In this document: positions 34,866 to 42,829 of the stretch, piece after piece
Numbering within the stretch: the first letter of the stretch is position 1
Layout of the letters: each line of letters starts with the position of its first letter
Assembly: GCF_918698085.1 (NCBI RefSeq)
Contig: NZ_CAKKLP010000021.1
Location: 1-47,232 of the forward strand
Source: Chryseobacterium sp. Bi04
Lineage (GTDB): Bacteria > Bacteroidota > Bacteroidia > Flavobacteriales > Weeksellaceae
Length of the DNA: 47,232 bases
Direction of reading: 5' to 3'
Made by a program: the position numbers and the translations under genes
The notes under the pieces: generated by a model
Told to the model about the DNA's origin: nothing
The model's database searches: none
Seen by the model: the letters and a program-made list of their open reading frames with translations, nothing else

Positions 34866-34889
34866 TTTTTATTTTAAGTTTTATCAGGT

Positions 34890-35699
34890 TTATTTTTCCC
34901 AGCTGTCCAGTTTATGCAGCTTCCGGTATTCTCCAAAGGCCACTCTTAATTCATATTCTACCACATCGTTTTTAAAGTCCTTTCTGTAATTTTTTGCCAG
35001 CAGCCGGGTCTTATTGGCATAAAGAAGGAATCTGTTAATCTGCTCTTCATCCATACCGTATTTTTTCAGAAAGTCAAGGCTGATTTCATTTTTTACTCTG
35101 ATAAGAAAGCTTTGGGTTTCATTATAATCTGCTTTAGTAATTTTCGGTTTTGAAGCCTTCTTAATAATCCCTGAAATAGCTTTAAAAACGCCTGCCACAT
35201 TTACCTGACCGGCATTAAAATCATGTCCGGCAAATGTTTTGGATACCTTATTATCCGGCATAGGCTCATTGAGAGGGCTTTTCATATACATTGTTATATC
35301 AGATTTTAAAGCTTTCAATTTTCCGGATTCACTTAAATACTTAGAGTCTTTTGCCAGATTTCCAGTGGGCTTATAGGCGATCTCCACTTCAGGAATCTGT
35401 ATTTCCATTCTTCTCAGAATGATATGTAACGGTGAAGCTAAATCTTCTTTTGTAATCTTCTTTTCAAAGCGGTAGTATCCTTCTTTTACAAATCTGACTT
35501 CATCATTTTCCGCTGCCTCAATGGCAAACTCTCCAGACATACTGCTAAGGGAGCTTTTTTGAGCAGAAATATTGATTATTAAAACAGGGTTTACATTTCC
35601 AGTACTGCCGTCTGTAATTTGCCCCTTTATATTCTCTTGTGAGAATAATTTTCCGGCCACAAATAAAAATATCCAGCACAGTTTAATAAAAGTCTTCAT
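34890..35699 (-). CDS. Exported protein with carboxypeptidase-like regulatory domain, second of a tandem trio
   Basis: 269 residues with ATG start and a signal peptide ending KLFSQ. Same plan as its neighbours: beta-sandwich with IKGQITDGSTGNVNPVLII and NDEVRFVKEGYYRFEKKI, the linker IQIPEVEIAYKPTGNLAKDSK, then an all-helical domain with VNVAGVFKAISGIIKKASKP and IRVKNEISLDFLKKYGMD. Five bp separate it from the first trio gene and 24 bp from the third, consistent with one operon read from 36476 towards 34056. I recognise no described function for the helical half. Confidence 0.78.
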   Translation of the reverse strand: MKTFIKLCWIFLFVAGKLFSQENIKGQITDGSTGNVNPVLIINISAQKSSLSSMSGEFAIEAAENDEVRFVKEGYYRFEKKITKEDLASPLHIILRRMEIQIPEVEIAYKPTGNLAKDSKYLSESGKLKALKSDITMYMKSPLNEPMPDNKVSKTFAGHDFNAGQVNVAGVFKAISGIIKKASKPKITKADYNETQSFLIRVKNEISLDFLKKYGMDEEQINRFLLYANKTRLLAKNYRKDFKNDVVEYELRVAFGEYRKLHKLDSWEK

Positions 35700-35704
35700 A
35701 TAGG

Positions 35705-36451
35705 TTATTTTTGAGTCTGTGGTGCCCGGTATGATGATATTCTGGTGAGTACAAAACGCTGAAACCTGTTCAGATCAGCATCACTGCAGAAGCCATATTT
35801 TAAAATTTTCTTTCTTTCAAAACCACCTGCAAGAACATAAGAAATAAAATGGTCAATTTGAGGTTTATCTATTTTTAAGCTTGCGAAATAATCATCGCCC
35901 AGGCTCGCTTTGAGATATTTCATTAAATCGATATCATCCCATTGATCTTTTACTTTTCCTATTGAAAAACCTTCGCCTTTTGGCTGTACAAACTCTCCTG
36001 CTCTTGCCGCCAATATTCTGGGGTCAGATTTTTGGGCAATATACTTATCTATTTCTTTAGACAATTTTTCAACCTTTTTAGGTTTGTTATATATTTTGGA
36101 ATCTATTTTTAAATTTCCGGTAAGACCTTGCTTCACTTCCACTTCAGGAATCTGTATGGTAACTCTCACCAGACTGATATTCAATGGAGATTGTATATTT
36201 TCCTGAGATACGATCCTGGTTAAGCGCTCATAGCCTGGTTTTATAAAGCGTAGTTCGTCTCCAGCCTTTCCGGAAATCATAAAATGCCCGTCACTATTGG
36301 AGAGCACCATTTCGTCCGTTCTGATATTGATCACATTCACGTCCTGTATTTCGGAACTTCCCTCAGAAGTTATTTTGCCGAAGATGTAGCTTTGGGCACT
36401 GATGGTAATGGAAGAAATAAGAAATAAAAAAAAGAATAGTTTGAGTTTCAC
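35705..36451 (-). CDS. Exported protein with carboxypeptidase-like regulatory domain, first of a tandem trio
   Basis: 248 residues. The start codon is GTG at 36451 (KLKLFFFLFL follows), placing a signal peptide ending TISAQ right at the N-terminus, 14 nt below the predicted start site. Domain plan: beta-sandwich (YIFGKITSEGSSEIQDVNVI, then GDELRFIKPGYERL), linker IQIPEVEVKQGLTGNLKIDSK, and a helical C-terminal part with LMKYLKASLGDDYFASLKID and a Cys near the end (KYGFCSDADLNRFQ). The C-terminal domain is shorter than in the two downstream paralogs. Function unknown; presumably periplasmic or outer-membrane associated. Confidence 0.78.
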   Translation of the reverse strand: MKLKLFFFLFLISSITISAQSYIFGKITSEGSSEIQDVNVINIRTDEMVLSNSDGHFMISGKAGDELRFIKPGYERLTRIVSQENIQSPLNISLVRVTIQIPEVEVKQGLTGNLKIDSKIYNKPKKVEKLSKEIDKYIAQKSDPRILAARAGEFVQPKGEGFSIGKVKDQWDDIDLMKYLKASLGDDYFASLKIDKPQIDHFISYVLAGGFERKKILKYGFCSDADLNRFQRFVLTRISSYRAPQTQK

Positions 36452-36468
36452 AGGCTGTTTTTATAAAG

Positions 36469-36501
36469 CAAAGCTAAAATTATTTTTAAATTATTCCACA
36501 A
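36469..36501 (-). promoter_or_regulatory. Promoter of the tandem trio operon
   Basis: Minus-strand TTG (36501-36499), 22-bp spacer and TAGCTTTG (36476-36469). Predicted start about 14 nt above the GTG at 36451. Confidence 0.55.
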
Positions 36502-36633
36502 GTTTAACCACAGTTAACGCCTTTTAGTATTTCTTTTCTGTTTTTGCTCTTGAAACTGTTAAATAGCTGAAGTGAATTGTTAAAATTTCTTTTAAATTTT
36601 AGCTAACTTGCAGTTTCAATTCTACTTTTTATA

Positions 36634-39600
36634 ATGCAAAATTCTTATACAGTCATCAATGCTTCAGCAGGATCAGGGAAAACATATGCTCTGGTTCAGA
36701 GACTGCTGATGATCTGTCTCCGCTATCCTAATCAACATCAATCGATCAGGAATATCCTCGCTCTGACATTTACCAATAAGGCAGCGAATGAGATGAAGGA
36801 AAGGATTTTGACATGGCTGGGAAATTTTTCCGCCAGTAGCTATACCGAAAATGCAGATCTTACAAATATTCAAAAAGCTTTTGCAGAGCAGGGCTTAAAA
36901 ATTACAATTGATGAGCTCCATCTGCGTTCAAAAAAGCTTTTGGATTATATTCTTCATAATTATTCTACACTGAATATCGGGACTATTGACCGTTTTAATT
37001 CAAGATTGGTAAGAAGCTTTTCTTATGAATTGGGACTGGCTAAAAATTTCAATCTTGAAATTGAAGCTGAGCCCTACCTGATCGAGGCAGTAGATAAAAT
37101 GCTCGATCAGATTGGTGAAAATGAAACGATTTCCAATTCTTTCATGGATTATGTAGATTACAGTCTTGAAAACAATGAAAGGATTAATCTTAACAAAAAT
37201 CTGTATGACTCCGCGAAAGAATTTGTGAAAGATATTCATTATGAACATCTGAAAAACAACAAAAGTTTTGATGATGCGAATTATGACACTATAAAAAACA
37301 CACTGCGTAAAGAAATTGTTCTTCATAAAAAACAGGCTGCAGAGCTTGCTGCAACATCTGTTGAGCTCTTTAAGGCCAGAAATATTGAAGTTGAAGATTT
37401 TGCCCAGGGAAAAAATGGGATTGGAGGCTTTTTTCTTAAAGTTATCGACTTTTATCAACAGAAAAGAGCTGGATTTCCTTTTCCTACTACTCAGGAAGAA
37501 TCTGTAGTCAACAATTACAGAAAGGGAGCTTCTTCAAAATCAAAACATAAGGAAGCTGATATTGTAGAGATCCTGGATCAGCTTCTTGATAACAGGATGC
37601 AGCTTATTCTTCTGTATATTGAAACGCAAAAGAAAGAAAAAGTACTTTCGGCACTTCTTCCTTTAAAAGTTAATAAAGATATTCAGGATGAGCTCAAAAA
37701 GATTGAGGAAGAAAATGATCTGGTGCTGCTCTCAAAATTCAATATTCTGATCAATGAAAACCTTAAAGATGAACCTTCTGCATTTATTTATGAAAAAGTA
37801 GGTTCACAATTTCAGCATTACTTTTTTGATGAATTTCAGGATACTTCAGAGCTGCAGTGGCAGAACTTTGTTCCGTTAAGAGACCATAGTGTATCTTCTG
37901 AAAACACTTCTTTTACATTAGTTGGAGATCCTAAACAGAGTATTTACAGATTCCGTGGAGGAGAAAGTAAGCTGATGCTCGATATTATCAATAAGAAAGA
38001 ATTCTCTCCTAAAGAGGCTGATCTTCTGGTTTTAAAAGATAACTGGAGGAGTGCCAGAAATATTGTACAATTTAACAATGAGCTCTACCGTTTCCATTCC
38101 GGAGAACTGGAGGAGGAACATCAAAATATCTTTGGAACAGATGCCGAACAAACTCCAAAATCCCAAATGGATGGAAGGGTAAAGGTAAACCTCATTGAAA
38201 ACCTCACAAACGAAGAATTTTATGATGATACTTCTGAAAAAATGCGAAAAGATATTCAGGAATGTCTGGATAATGGATTCAAATTTTCTGATATCACCAT
38301 TCTCTGCCGTGGAAATTTTGATATTTTCAGCTATTCTCAGAAGCTTGGAAACTTAAAAGTAAATTACCGGGGTGAAGAGACCAATATAAAAACAATCTCC
38401 GATAAAGGGCTTACATTGGAACTTTCCAACACCCTAAAAGCTGTTATTGAATTTCTGAGATGGGAGATAAATCCTAAGAATAAACACTGTCTGATCATGA
38501 TGATGTATTACCTGAATACGTTGGGTAAAATTCATATGGCTGATTTCACACTGGAAATGAAAGAAATTCTGGATATTGAAAACCATGAAGAGATCCTCGA
38601 GATTATTAAGCAAAAATATTCATTACAGCTTAAGCAGGATAATTTTCCAAGATTTAATCTCTACAACTTTGTAGAATATTATATCAATGAATTTTCCGTT
38701 GAGAATAAAGAAACCGATTTCCTGCTCAACTTCATGGAAATGCTTTTTAATTTTACCCAAACTGCTGGTGTAAGTACAAAAGAGTTTTTAAAATACTGGG
38801 ATGAGGAAGCCTCTTCTTACACTATTCAGGCTTCAGAGAATATTGATGCCATTCAGATCATGACCATCCATAAGTCTAAAGGACTGGAATTCCCTATTGT
38901 TTTTATTCCCATGATGAACAAAAACAGGGATAATGAGTTTACTAATTGGTTTGATACTCATGATAATGAATCTTTAAAAGCAGTCAATATCAACCAGTTC
39001 AGTAAAAATCTGGAAGCTTATGACAGTGAGATTCAGTTATTCAACAAAAAAAATTCCTATAAAAACCTGATTGACAGATTATGCCTTCAGTATGTTGCTA
39101 CTACAAGACCTGTTGAACAGTTATTTTTCTACCTTCAAAAGCCTAATAAAACATCCAACAATCTTGAGCTTTTAGAGTTTATTAAAACAAAGAATATGAA
39201 TGAAGCTGATGAATTTGATCTGTATGAAGTAAAGCCTGAAATGCTAAAAAAGTATTCTAAAGAAAAAAGCTCGCCTTTCAAAACCCAAAATATTCAGGAT
39301 CTGAAAAATGTCAATGAAAAGACTACTTCCATAAAGATTGCCACTCCATCAAAAAATTATCAGGTAAGAAATGAAAAAGTAAGAATAGGACTTTTCGTTC
39401 ACGAGCTTCTCTCAAAAATAAATACGGAAAAAGATATTTCAAAAGTACTGGAAGGATATACATTGGAAGGCCAGATTACATTAGAGGAGAAAAATGAAAT
39501 CCATGATACTTTACAGGAAATTGTGAGAACCTACGCCGAGTTCTTTGATGAGAAATGGGAAGTAATTAATGAGAAAGACATCATGATTTCAGAACATGGA

Positions 39601-39774
39601 GAAAGTTTTATTTTAAGGCCGGACCGTATTTTAAAAAGCAATGAAGGGTATATCATTGTAGATTTCAAAACCGGAGAGCAAAAAAGTAAAGATGAAGCTC
39701 AGGTGGAAGGGTATAAAAACATTCTCGAAAAACTGGGTAAAAAGGTTCTCAAAACCCAAATCATCTATTTATAA
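36634..39774 (+). CDS. RecB/AddA-like UvrD helicase with C-terminal PD-(D/E)XK nuclease
   Basis: 1046-residue superfamily 1A DNA helicase-nuclease. Walker A ASAGSGKT at 10-17, Walker B FFDEFQDTS near 397-405, motif III VGDPKQSIYRFRGG near 431-444, motif V IMTIHKSKGLEFP and motif VI YVATTRP. A RecB-type nuclease ends the protein: GLFVHELLS with His923, LRPDRI with Asp997 and DFKTG with Asp1010 and Lys1012. This is the domain plan of AddA/RecB, which process double-strand breaks for recombination. No AddB/RecC-like partner is adjacent; its neighbours are unrelated exported proteins. It is monocistronic here. Confidence 0.9.
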   Translation: MQNSYTVINASAGSGKTYALVQRLLMICLRYPNQHQSIRNILALTFTNKAANEMKERILTWLGNFSASSYTENADLTNIQKAFAEQGLKITIDELHLRSKKLLDYILHNYSTLNIGTIDRFNSRLVRSFSYELGLAKNFNLEIEAEPYLIEAVDKMLDQIGENETISNSFMDYVDYSLENNERINLNKNLYDSAKEFVKDIHYEHLKNNKSFDDANYDTIKNTLRKEIVLHKKQAAELAATSVELFKARNIEVEDFAQGKNGIGGFFLKVIDFYQQKRAGFPFPTTQEESVVNNYRKGASSKSKHKEADIVEILDQLLDNRMQLILLYIETQKKEKVLSALLPLKVNKDIQDELKKIEEENDLVLLSKFNILINENLKDEPSAFIYEKVGSQFQHYFFDEFQDTSELQWQNFVPLRDHSVSSENTSFTLVGDPKQSIYRFRGGESKLMLDIINKKEFSPKEADLLVLKDNWRSARNIVQFNNELYRFHSGELEEEHQNIFGTDAEQTPKSQMDGRVKVNLIENLTNEEFYDDTSEKMRKDIQECLDNGFKFSDITILCRGNFDIFSYSQKLGNLKVNYRGEETNIKTISDKGLTLELSNTLKAVIEFLRWEINPKNKHCLIMMMYYLNTLGKIHMADFTLEMKEILDIENHEEILEIIKQKYSLQLKQDNFPRFNLYNFVEYYINEFSVENKETDFLLNFMEMLFNFTQTAGVSTKEFLKYWDEEASSYTIQASENIDAIQIMTIHKSKGLEFPIVFIPMMNKNRDNEFTNWFDTHDNESLKAVNINQFSKNLEAYDSEIQLFNKKNSYKNLIDRLCLQYVATTRPVEQLFFYLQKPNKTSNNLELLEFIKTKNMNEADEFDLYEVKPEMLKKYSKEKSSPFKTQNIQDLKNVNEKTTSIKIATPSKNYQVRNEKVRIGLFVHELLSKINTEKDISKVLEGYTLEGQITLEEKNEIHDTLQEIVRTYAEFFDEKWEVINEKDIMISEHGESFILRPDRILKSNEGYIIVDFKTGEQKSKDEAQVEGYKNILEKLGKKVLKTQIIYL

Positions 39775-39912
39775 ACCTCTATAATGCTTTTATTCGCGAT
39801 AATAGAATAGAATTGTCTTAAAAAAAGTCACAAATACAAAAGGTTTGATTATTTTTATTCATTAAAAATTAGTCCGCCGTGTATTTGAATTGATAAAAGA
39901 CAATAACTAACC

Positions 39913-40137
39913 ATGAAAATATATTTAATCTCAGCTCTTATAAGTATTGTTATGATGATACTCTCTGCTGTAACCATTTACAATATTGCAGATTATATAG
40001 ATCCACCGGTAACCGATGACGGACATCCCTATATGCCCACAGAAAATATCGCAAAATCCCTCATTGGCAGTTTGATATTAACAGCCATAGCATTTATTGC
40101 AGCGGTAAAAATACAAAGGGAAAGACAGAAAAGATAA
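39913..40137 (+). CDS. Small hypothetical membrane protein (74 aa)
   Basis: Two hydrophobic segments (about 4-25 and 49-66) flank a polar loop with DPPVTDDGHPYMPTEN, and the protein ends in a positive tail RERQKR, which predicts a cytoplasmic C-terminus and hairpin topology. ATG with a weak upstream AT-rich ribosome binding region. No family recognised. Isolated between addA-like and ferritin genes, with 271 bp downstream containing no further gene. Confidence 0.6.
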   Translation: MKIYLISALISIVMMILSAVTIYNIADYIDPPVTDDGHPYMPTENIAKSLIGSLILTAIAFIAAVKIQRERQKR

Positions 40138-40351
40138 AGTTCAACAGGCTATATTTCAAATAATTAAATAAAAAACGCTATCATAAAGAACCGGAAGTCT
40201 ATATTTAGTGCTCGGGTGATCATTTTGACTTAATTTATTCTTTTAACTTTTGTCTGTCATTTCTCTTTTCATATATATATCAGCAACAATGTGCAGCTAT
40301 ATAATGTTGAATACAATTATAAAATAAATCATCCTGTACAATTTATGGTAT

Positions 40352-40384
40352 AAAAAAACCGCTATTCTTTTGAAAAGCAGTTTT
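40352..40384 (-). terminator. Terminator of the ferritin gene
   Basis: Minus-strand stem AAAACTGCT/AGCGGTTTT with one G-U pair, followed by a T-run, about 25 bp past the stop codon. Confidence 0.75.
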
Positions 40385-40408
40385 ATATTTTTTGAAAAGA
40401 TTTGATTC

Positions 40409-40918
40409 TTAAACAGCCGGATTGGGAGTAAACACTCTCTGTGCTAATTCCTGGTCGAAAAGATATAATGCAGATGGGTTATCACAAACCATCTTAATCT
40501 TTGTTACGTATTGCGAAGCACTTGCTTCCTCTTCTACCTGTTCGTTGATAAACCATTGCAGGAAAGACGTTGTTGCAAAATCACCTTCTTCGTTAGCATT
40601 CTTTACAATATTGAAAATACTTTTAGTTACAATTTTCTCATGTGCCAATGCTTTCTCGAAAATATCTGTTGCATTATCAAACTCATGTGGAGGTTTTGCA
40701 ATTTCCCCGATAATGATTTCTCCTCCTACATCATTTAAATAATCAAACATTTTATCCGCGTGCATTAATTCTTCTTTGCTTTGCACTCTGAAATAGTTGG
40801 CAATTCCATCTAAATCTTTTCCTGAAAACCAGGCAGACATTGAAAGATAGTATTGAGCAGCATATTGTTCGTGGGCAATTTGTTCGTTAATTAATTTTGC
40901 AATTTTTTCGCTAACCAT
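40409..40918 (-). CDS. Non-haem ferritin (FtnA-like)
   Basis: 169-residue iron-storage ferritin. I start at 40918 (MVSEKIAKLINEQ), just below an excellent promoter; the frame is open 48 bp further. Ferroxidase-centre residues are visible: NEQIAHEQYAAQYY (Glu17), SKEELMHADKMFDYL (Glu50 and His53 region), AHEKIVTKSI (Glu94) and NEQVEEEASASQYV (Gln127/Glu130 region). Bacterial ferritins assemble as 24-mers, oxidise ferrous iron with oxygen or peroxide, and store it in the cytoplasm. No Fur-like box was evident. Confidence 0.93.
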   Translation of the reverse strand: MVSEKIAKLINEQIAHEQYAAQYYLSMSAWFSGKDLDGIANYFRVQSKEELMHADKMFDYLNDVGGEIIIGEIAKPPHEFDNATDIFEKALAHEKIVTKSIFNIVKNANEEGDFATTSFLQWFINEQVEEEASASQYVTKIKMVCDNPSALYLFDQELAQRVFTPNPAV

Positions 40919-40936
40919 AAGTATTAAATTTATAGC

Positions 40937-40968
40937 CAAAAATAGGGAATAAATGCCCGAAATCAAAA
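40937..40968 (-). promoter_or_regulatory. Promoter of the ferritin gene (TTTTG-N19-TATTTTTG)
   Basis: Exact -7 TATTTTTG at 40944-40937 and TTTTG at 40968-40964 with a 19-bp spacer on the minus strand. Leader of about 15 nt. Confidence 0.65.
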
Positions 40969-40987
40969 GTTTTACAGAAAATTAATA

Positions 40988-41016
40988 CAAAAAGGATGGA
41001 AAAATTTCCATCCTTT
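40988..41016 (-). terminator. Terminator of the Spy/CpxP-like gene
   Basis: 12-bp stem AAAGGATGGAAA/TTTCCATCCTTT (40991-41002, 41005-41016), followed on the minus strand by TTTTTG. Confidence 0.85.
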
Positions 41017-41045
41017 ACACATTAAAAAACTACAATTACAAACTA

Positions 41046-41492
41046 TTATTTCACTTCAGGAGTAGCTGTATTCATCGGCTTATTCATCATTTTTCTATCT
41101 TTCATAGCTACTCTTTTCTGCTCCATCTTAGCTTTTCTGTCAGCCTGCCATTTATCATATTGCTGAGGAGTAAGAATTTGTTTCATATCGGCATCCATTT
41201 GTGCTCTTTTAGCCTTTCTCTCATCCATCTTGGCTTGCCTGTTATCCTTATTCTTTTCAAAGTCAGCTTTCATTTCGGCCTTTCTTTTTTCATGAAGATC
41301 TTTTATTTGAGCTACCTGCGACTGATTAAGGTTAAGGTCTTTCTGCATTTGTGATAGATGCTCCTGTTCTTTTTGTTGTCTTTTCTGCTGCATTTCAGCT
41401 TTTCTTGCTTCTTTGTCCTGAGGATTGGTTTGTTGTGCCATTGCGAAACTTCCCATTCCGATAAATGCTATTGCTAAAACTAATTTTTTCAT
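41046..41492 (-). CDS. Spy/CpxP-like periplasmic protein (LTxxQ motif)
   Basis: 148 residues with signal peptide (cleavage after AMAQ) and a charged helical body rich in Lys, Glu and Met. Two LTxxQ-related motifs are present, LNLNQSQ at about 53-59 and LTPQQ at about 107, spaced as in Spy and CpxP, periplasmic chaperones with a small helical cradle fold. The lysine content is much higher than in E. coli Spy. It lies in a stretch of minus-strand envelope genes. Upstream, an inverted repeat at 41508-41541 could be a regulatory site. Confidence 0.8.
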   Translation of the reverse strand: MKKLVLAIAFIGMGSFAMAQQTNPQDKEARKAEMQQKRQQKEQEHLSQMQKDLNLNQSQVAQIKDLHEKRKAEMKADFEKNKDNRQAKMDERKAKRAQMDADMKQILTPQQYDKWQADRKAKMEQKRVAMKDRKMMNKPMNTATPEVK

Positions 41493-41507
41493 CTTTAAAA
41501 ATTTTAA

Positions 41508-41541
41508 TTAATTGTTATACATCTTTTGGATTAACAATTAA
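41508..41541. promoter_or_regulatory. Inverted repeat upstream of the Spy/CpxP-like gene
   Basis: TTAATTGTTA at 41508-41517 and TAACAATTAA at 41532-41541 are exact inverted arms with a 14-bp centre, 16 bp above the start codon. Operator or 5' leader hairpin; not distinguishable by eye. Confidence 0.35.
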
Positions 41542-41609
41542 AACACAAGTTAAATTAACACATTCATAAATAATGTTAAATTTTAATAAAAATAAATCAA
41601 TAAAACAAC

Positions 41610-41642
41610 AAAAAAAAGGACAGATTATAAAAACCTGCCCTT
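41610..41642 (-). terminator. Terminator of the GGFR-repeat gene
   Basis: Minus-strand stem AAGGGCAG/CTGTCCTT with one G-U pair, then a run of at least seven T. Confidence 0.75.
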
Positions 41643-41673
41643 CACACCACTTAAATATAATATATGAAAATTA

Positions 41674-42690
41674 TTAATTCTTTACTAAGCTGCCTCTAAA
41701 GCCTCCGCTATTACTGCGGTTTTGCTGACGGGGTGCAGAACTTTCAGACTTTTGTCTAAAGCCTCCGCTATTTCCTCTGAAGCCGCCATTATTTTCTTTT
41801 CTGGTTTCGCCGCTATTGCCTCTGAAACCACCACTATTATCTTTTCTGGCTTCGCCGCTATTTCCCCTAAATTCTCCTCCATTATTACTTCTAAAACCTC
41901 CGGAATTGTCGGAACTACCTCTAAAACCACCATTATTTTCTTTTCGGACTTCACCGCTGTTACCTCTGAATCCTCCTCCATTGTTACTCCTGAAACCTCC
42001 GGAATTATCATTATCCCTGAAACCTCCGGAATTGCTGCCATCTCTTACAGGACCTCTGAATCCGTTGTCGGGTCTGCTGTCTCTTCTGATGATATCAAAA
42101 GTAGGATTATCCATTCTGCGGAATCTTGATCTGTCCATTCTGTAAATATTGATATTTACATTCCTGTATCTTGGCATTACAGTATATCTTGGTGCATAGT
42201 ACGTTCTTCTGTAATTCTGAAAATAAATAATTGGGCTTGAGCCACGATAGTAGTTATTTTGGAAAACTACAAAGACTCTCGGACCTAAAATTCTTTCCAG
42301 TGCATAAAACCTGTCATAATACCACCTGTCCGGATTATATCTGTAAAAATTATCCCAAGTTGTAAAACTTGAATACAGATTATTCAATCTCATAATCTGG
42401 TCGACCTGCCAGCGATTTAGTCTGTTCTGTACGAAAAAGCCGTTCCAGTCAATATTAATAATACTATTTCTGTAATCGTTATAATAGCTTTGATAATAAT
42501 CGCCAGGATAATAATCCTGAGGATAATTGTAGTAATAATCATCCGGAAAATAATTCCTGTCATCTTCGTTGCTATAATAGCCGTCTCCATTCTGATAATA
42601 ACCATCATCTCCCCAACCATTATTCGGATATTGCTGAGCTGCCGTCAAGACTCCAAAGCCCAAAGCTAATCCCAAAAATATTTTTTTCAT
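41674..42690 (-). CDS. Secreted protein with Tyr/Asp-rich N-terminus and Gly-Gly-Phe-Arg repeats
   Basis: 338 residues. Signal peptide (cleavage near TAAQQ), then a Tyr/Asp/Asn-rich region to about 75, a globular-looking Arg/Tyr-rich core (about 76-205; WQVDQIMRLNNLY, FVVFQNNYYRG) and a low-complexity tail from 209 to 332 made of imperfect GGFR-GN-SGExRKENN units. RGG/FRG repeats in this style bind nucleic acids or form condensates in eukaryotic proteins, but in an exported bacterial protein that is only an analogy. No family recognised. Opposite-strand reading frames here are repeat shadows. Confidence 0.75.
   Translation of the reverse strand: MKKIFLGLALGFGVLTAAQQYPNNGWGDDGYYQNGDGYYSNEDDRNYFPDDYYYNYPQDYYPGDYYQSYYNDYRNSIINIDWNGFFVQNRLNRWQVDQIMRLNNLYSSFTTWDNFYRYNPDRWYYDRFYALERILGPRVFVVFQNNYYRGSSPIIYFQNYRRTYYAPRYTVMPRYRNVNINIYRMDRSRFRRMDNPTFDIIRRDSRPDNGFRGPVRDGSNSGGFRDNDNSGGFRSNNGGGFRGNSGEVRKENNGGFRGSSDNSGGFRSNNGGEFRGNSGEARKDNSGGFRGNSGETRKENNGGFRGNSGGFRQKSESSAPRQQNRSNSGGFRGSLVKN
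41692..42066 (-). repeat. Coding tandem repeat (GGFR units)
   Basis: Degenerate repeats encode GGFR at roughly 8-20 residue intervals, with a longer unit of the type GFRGNSGExRK(E/D)N recurring three times. The DNA copies are similar enough for slippage or recombination to change copy number. Confidence 0.7.
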
Positions 42691-42754
42691 CTCTATAGTC
42701 GTTAATTGGTTAATATATAGCAGAATATCTTAATTCTATCTTTTTGATTCAAAT

Positions 42755-42792
42755 AAAAAAAAGAAGTTAAATCATAAGATTAAACTTCTTTT
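42755..42792 (-). terminator. Terminator of the 4-alpha-glucanotransferase gene
   Basis: 10-bp stem AAAAGAAGTT/AACTTCTTTT (42759-42768, 42783-42792), with T-run on the minus strand. Confidence 0.75.
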
Positions 42793-42829
42793 AATATTTT
42801 TATAACAAACTGATAATCAGGTGTTAAAT

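Noticed and set aside
37000..37458. Minus-strand 152-residue frame inside the helicase-nuclease gene
   Set aside because: Phe/Ile/Lys-rich shadow of a well-supported gene with intact motifs.
41722..42129. Plus-strand 135-residue frame opposite the GGFR-repeat gene
   Set aside because: It and the overlapping frames at 41816 (plus) and 41685 (minus) arise from the tandem repeat; composition is that of a shadow, and the minus-strand gene has a signal peptide and terminator.
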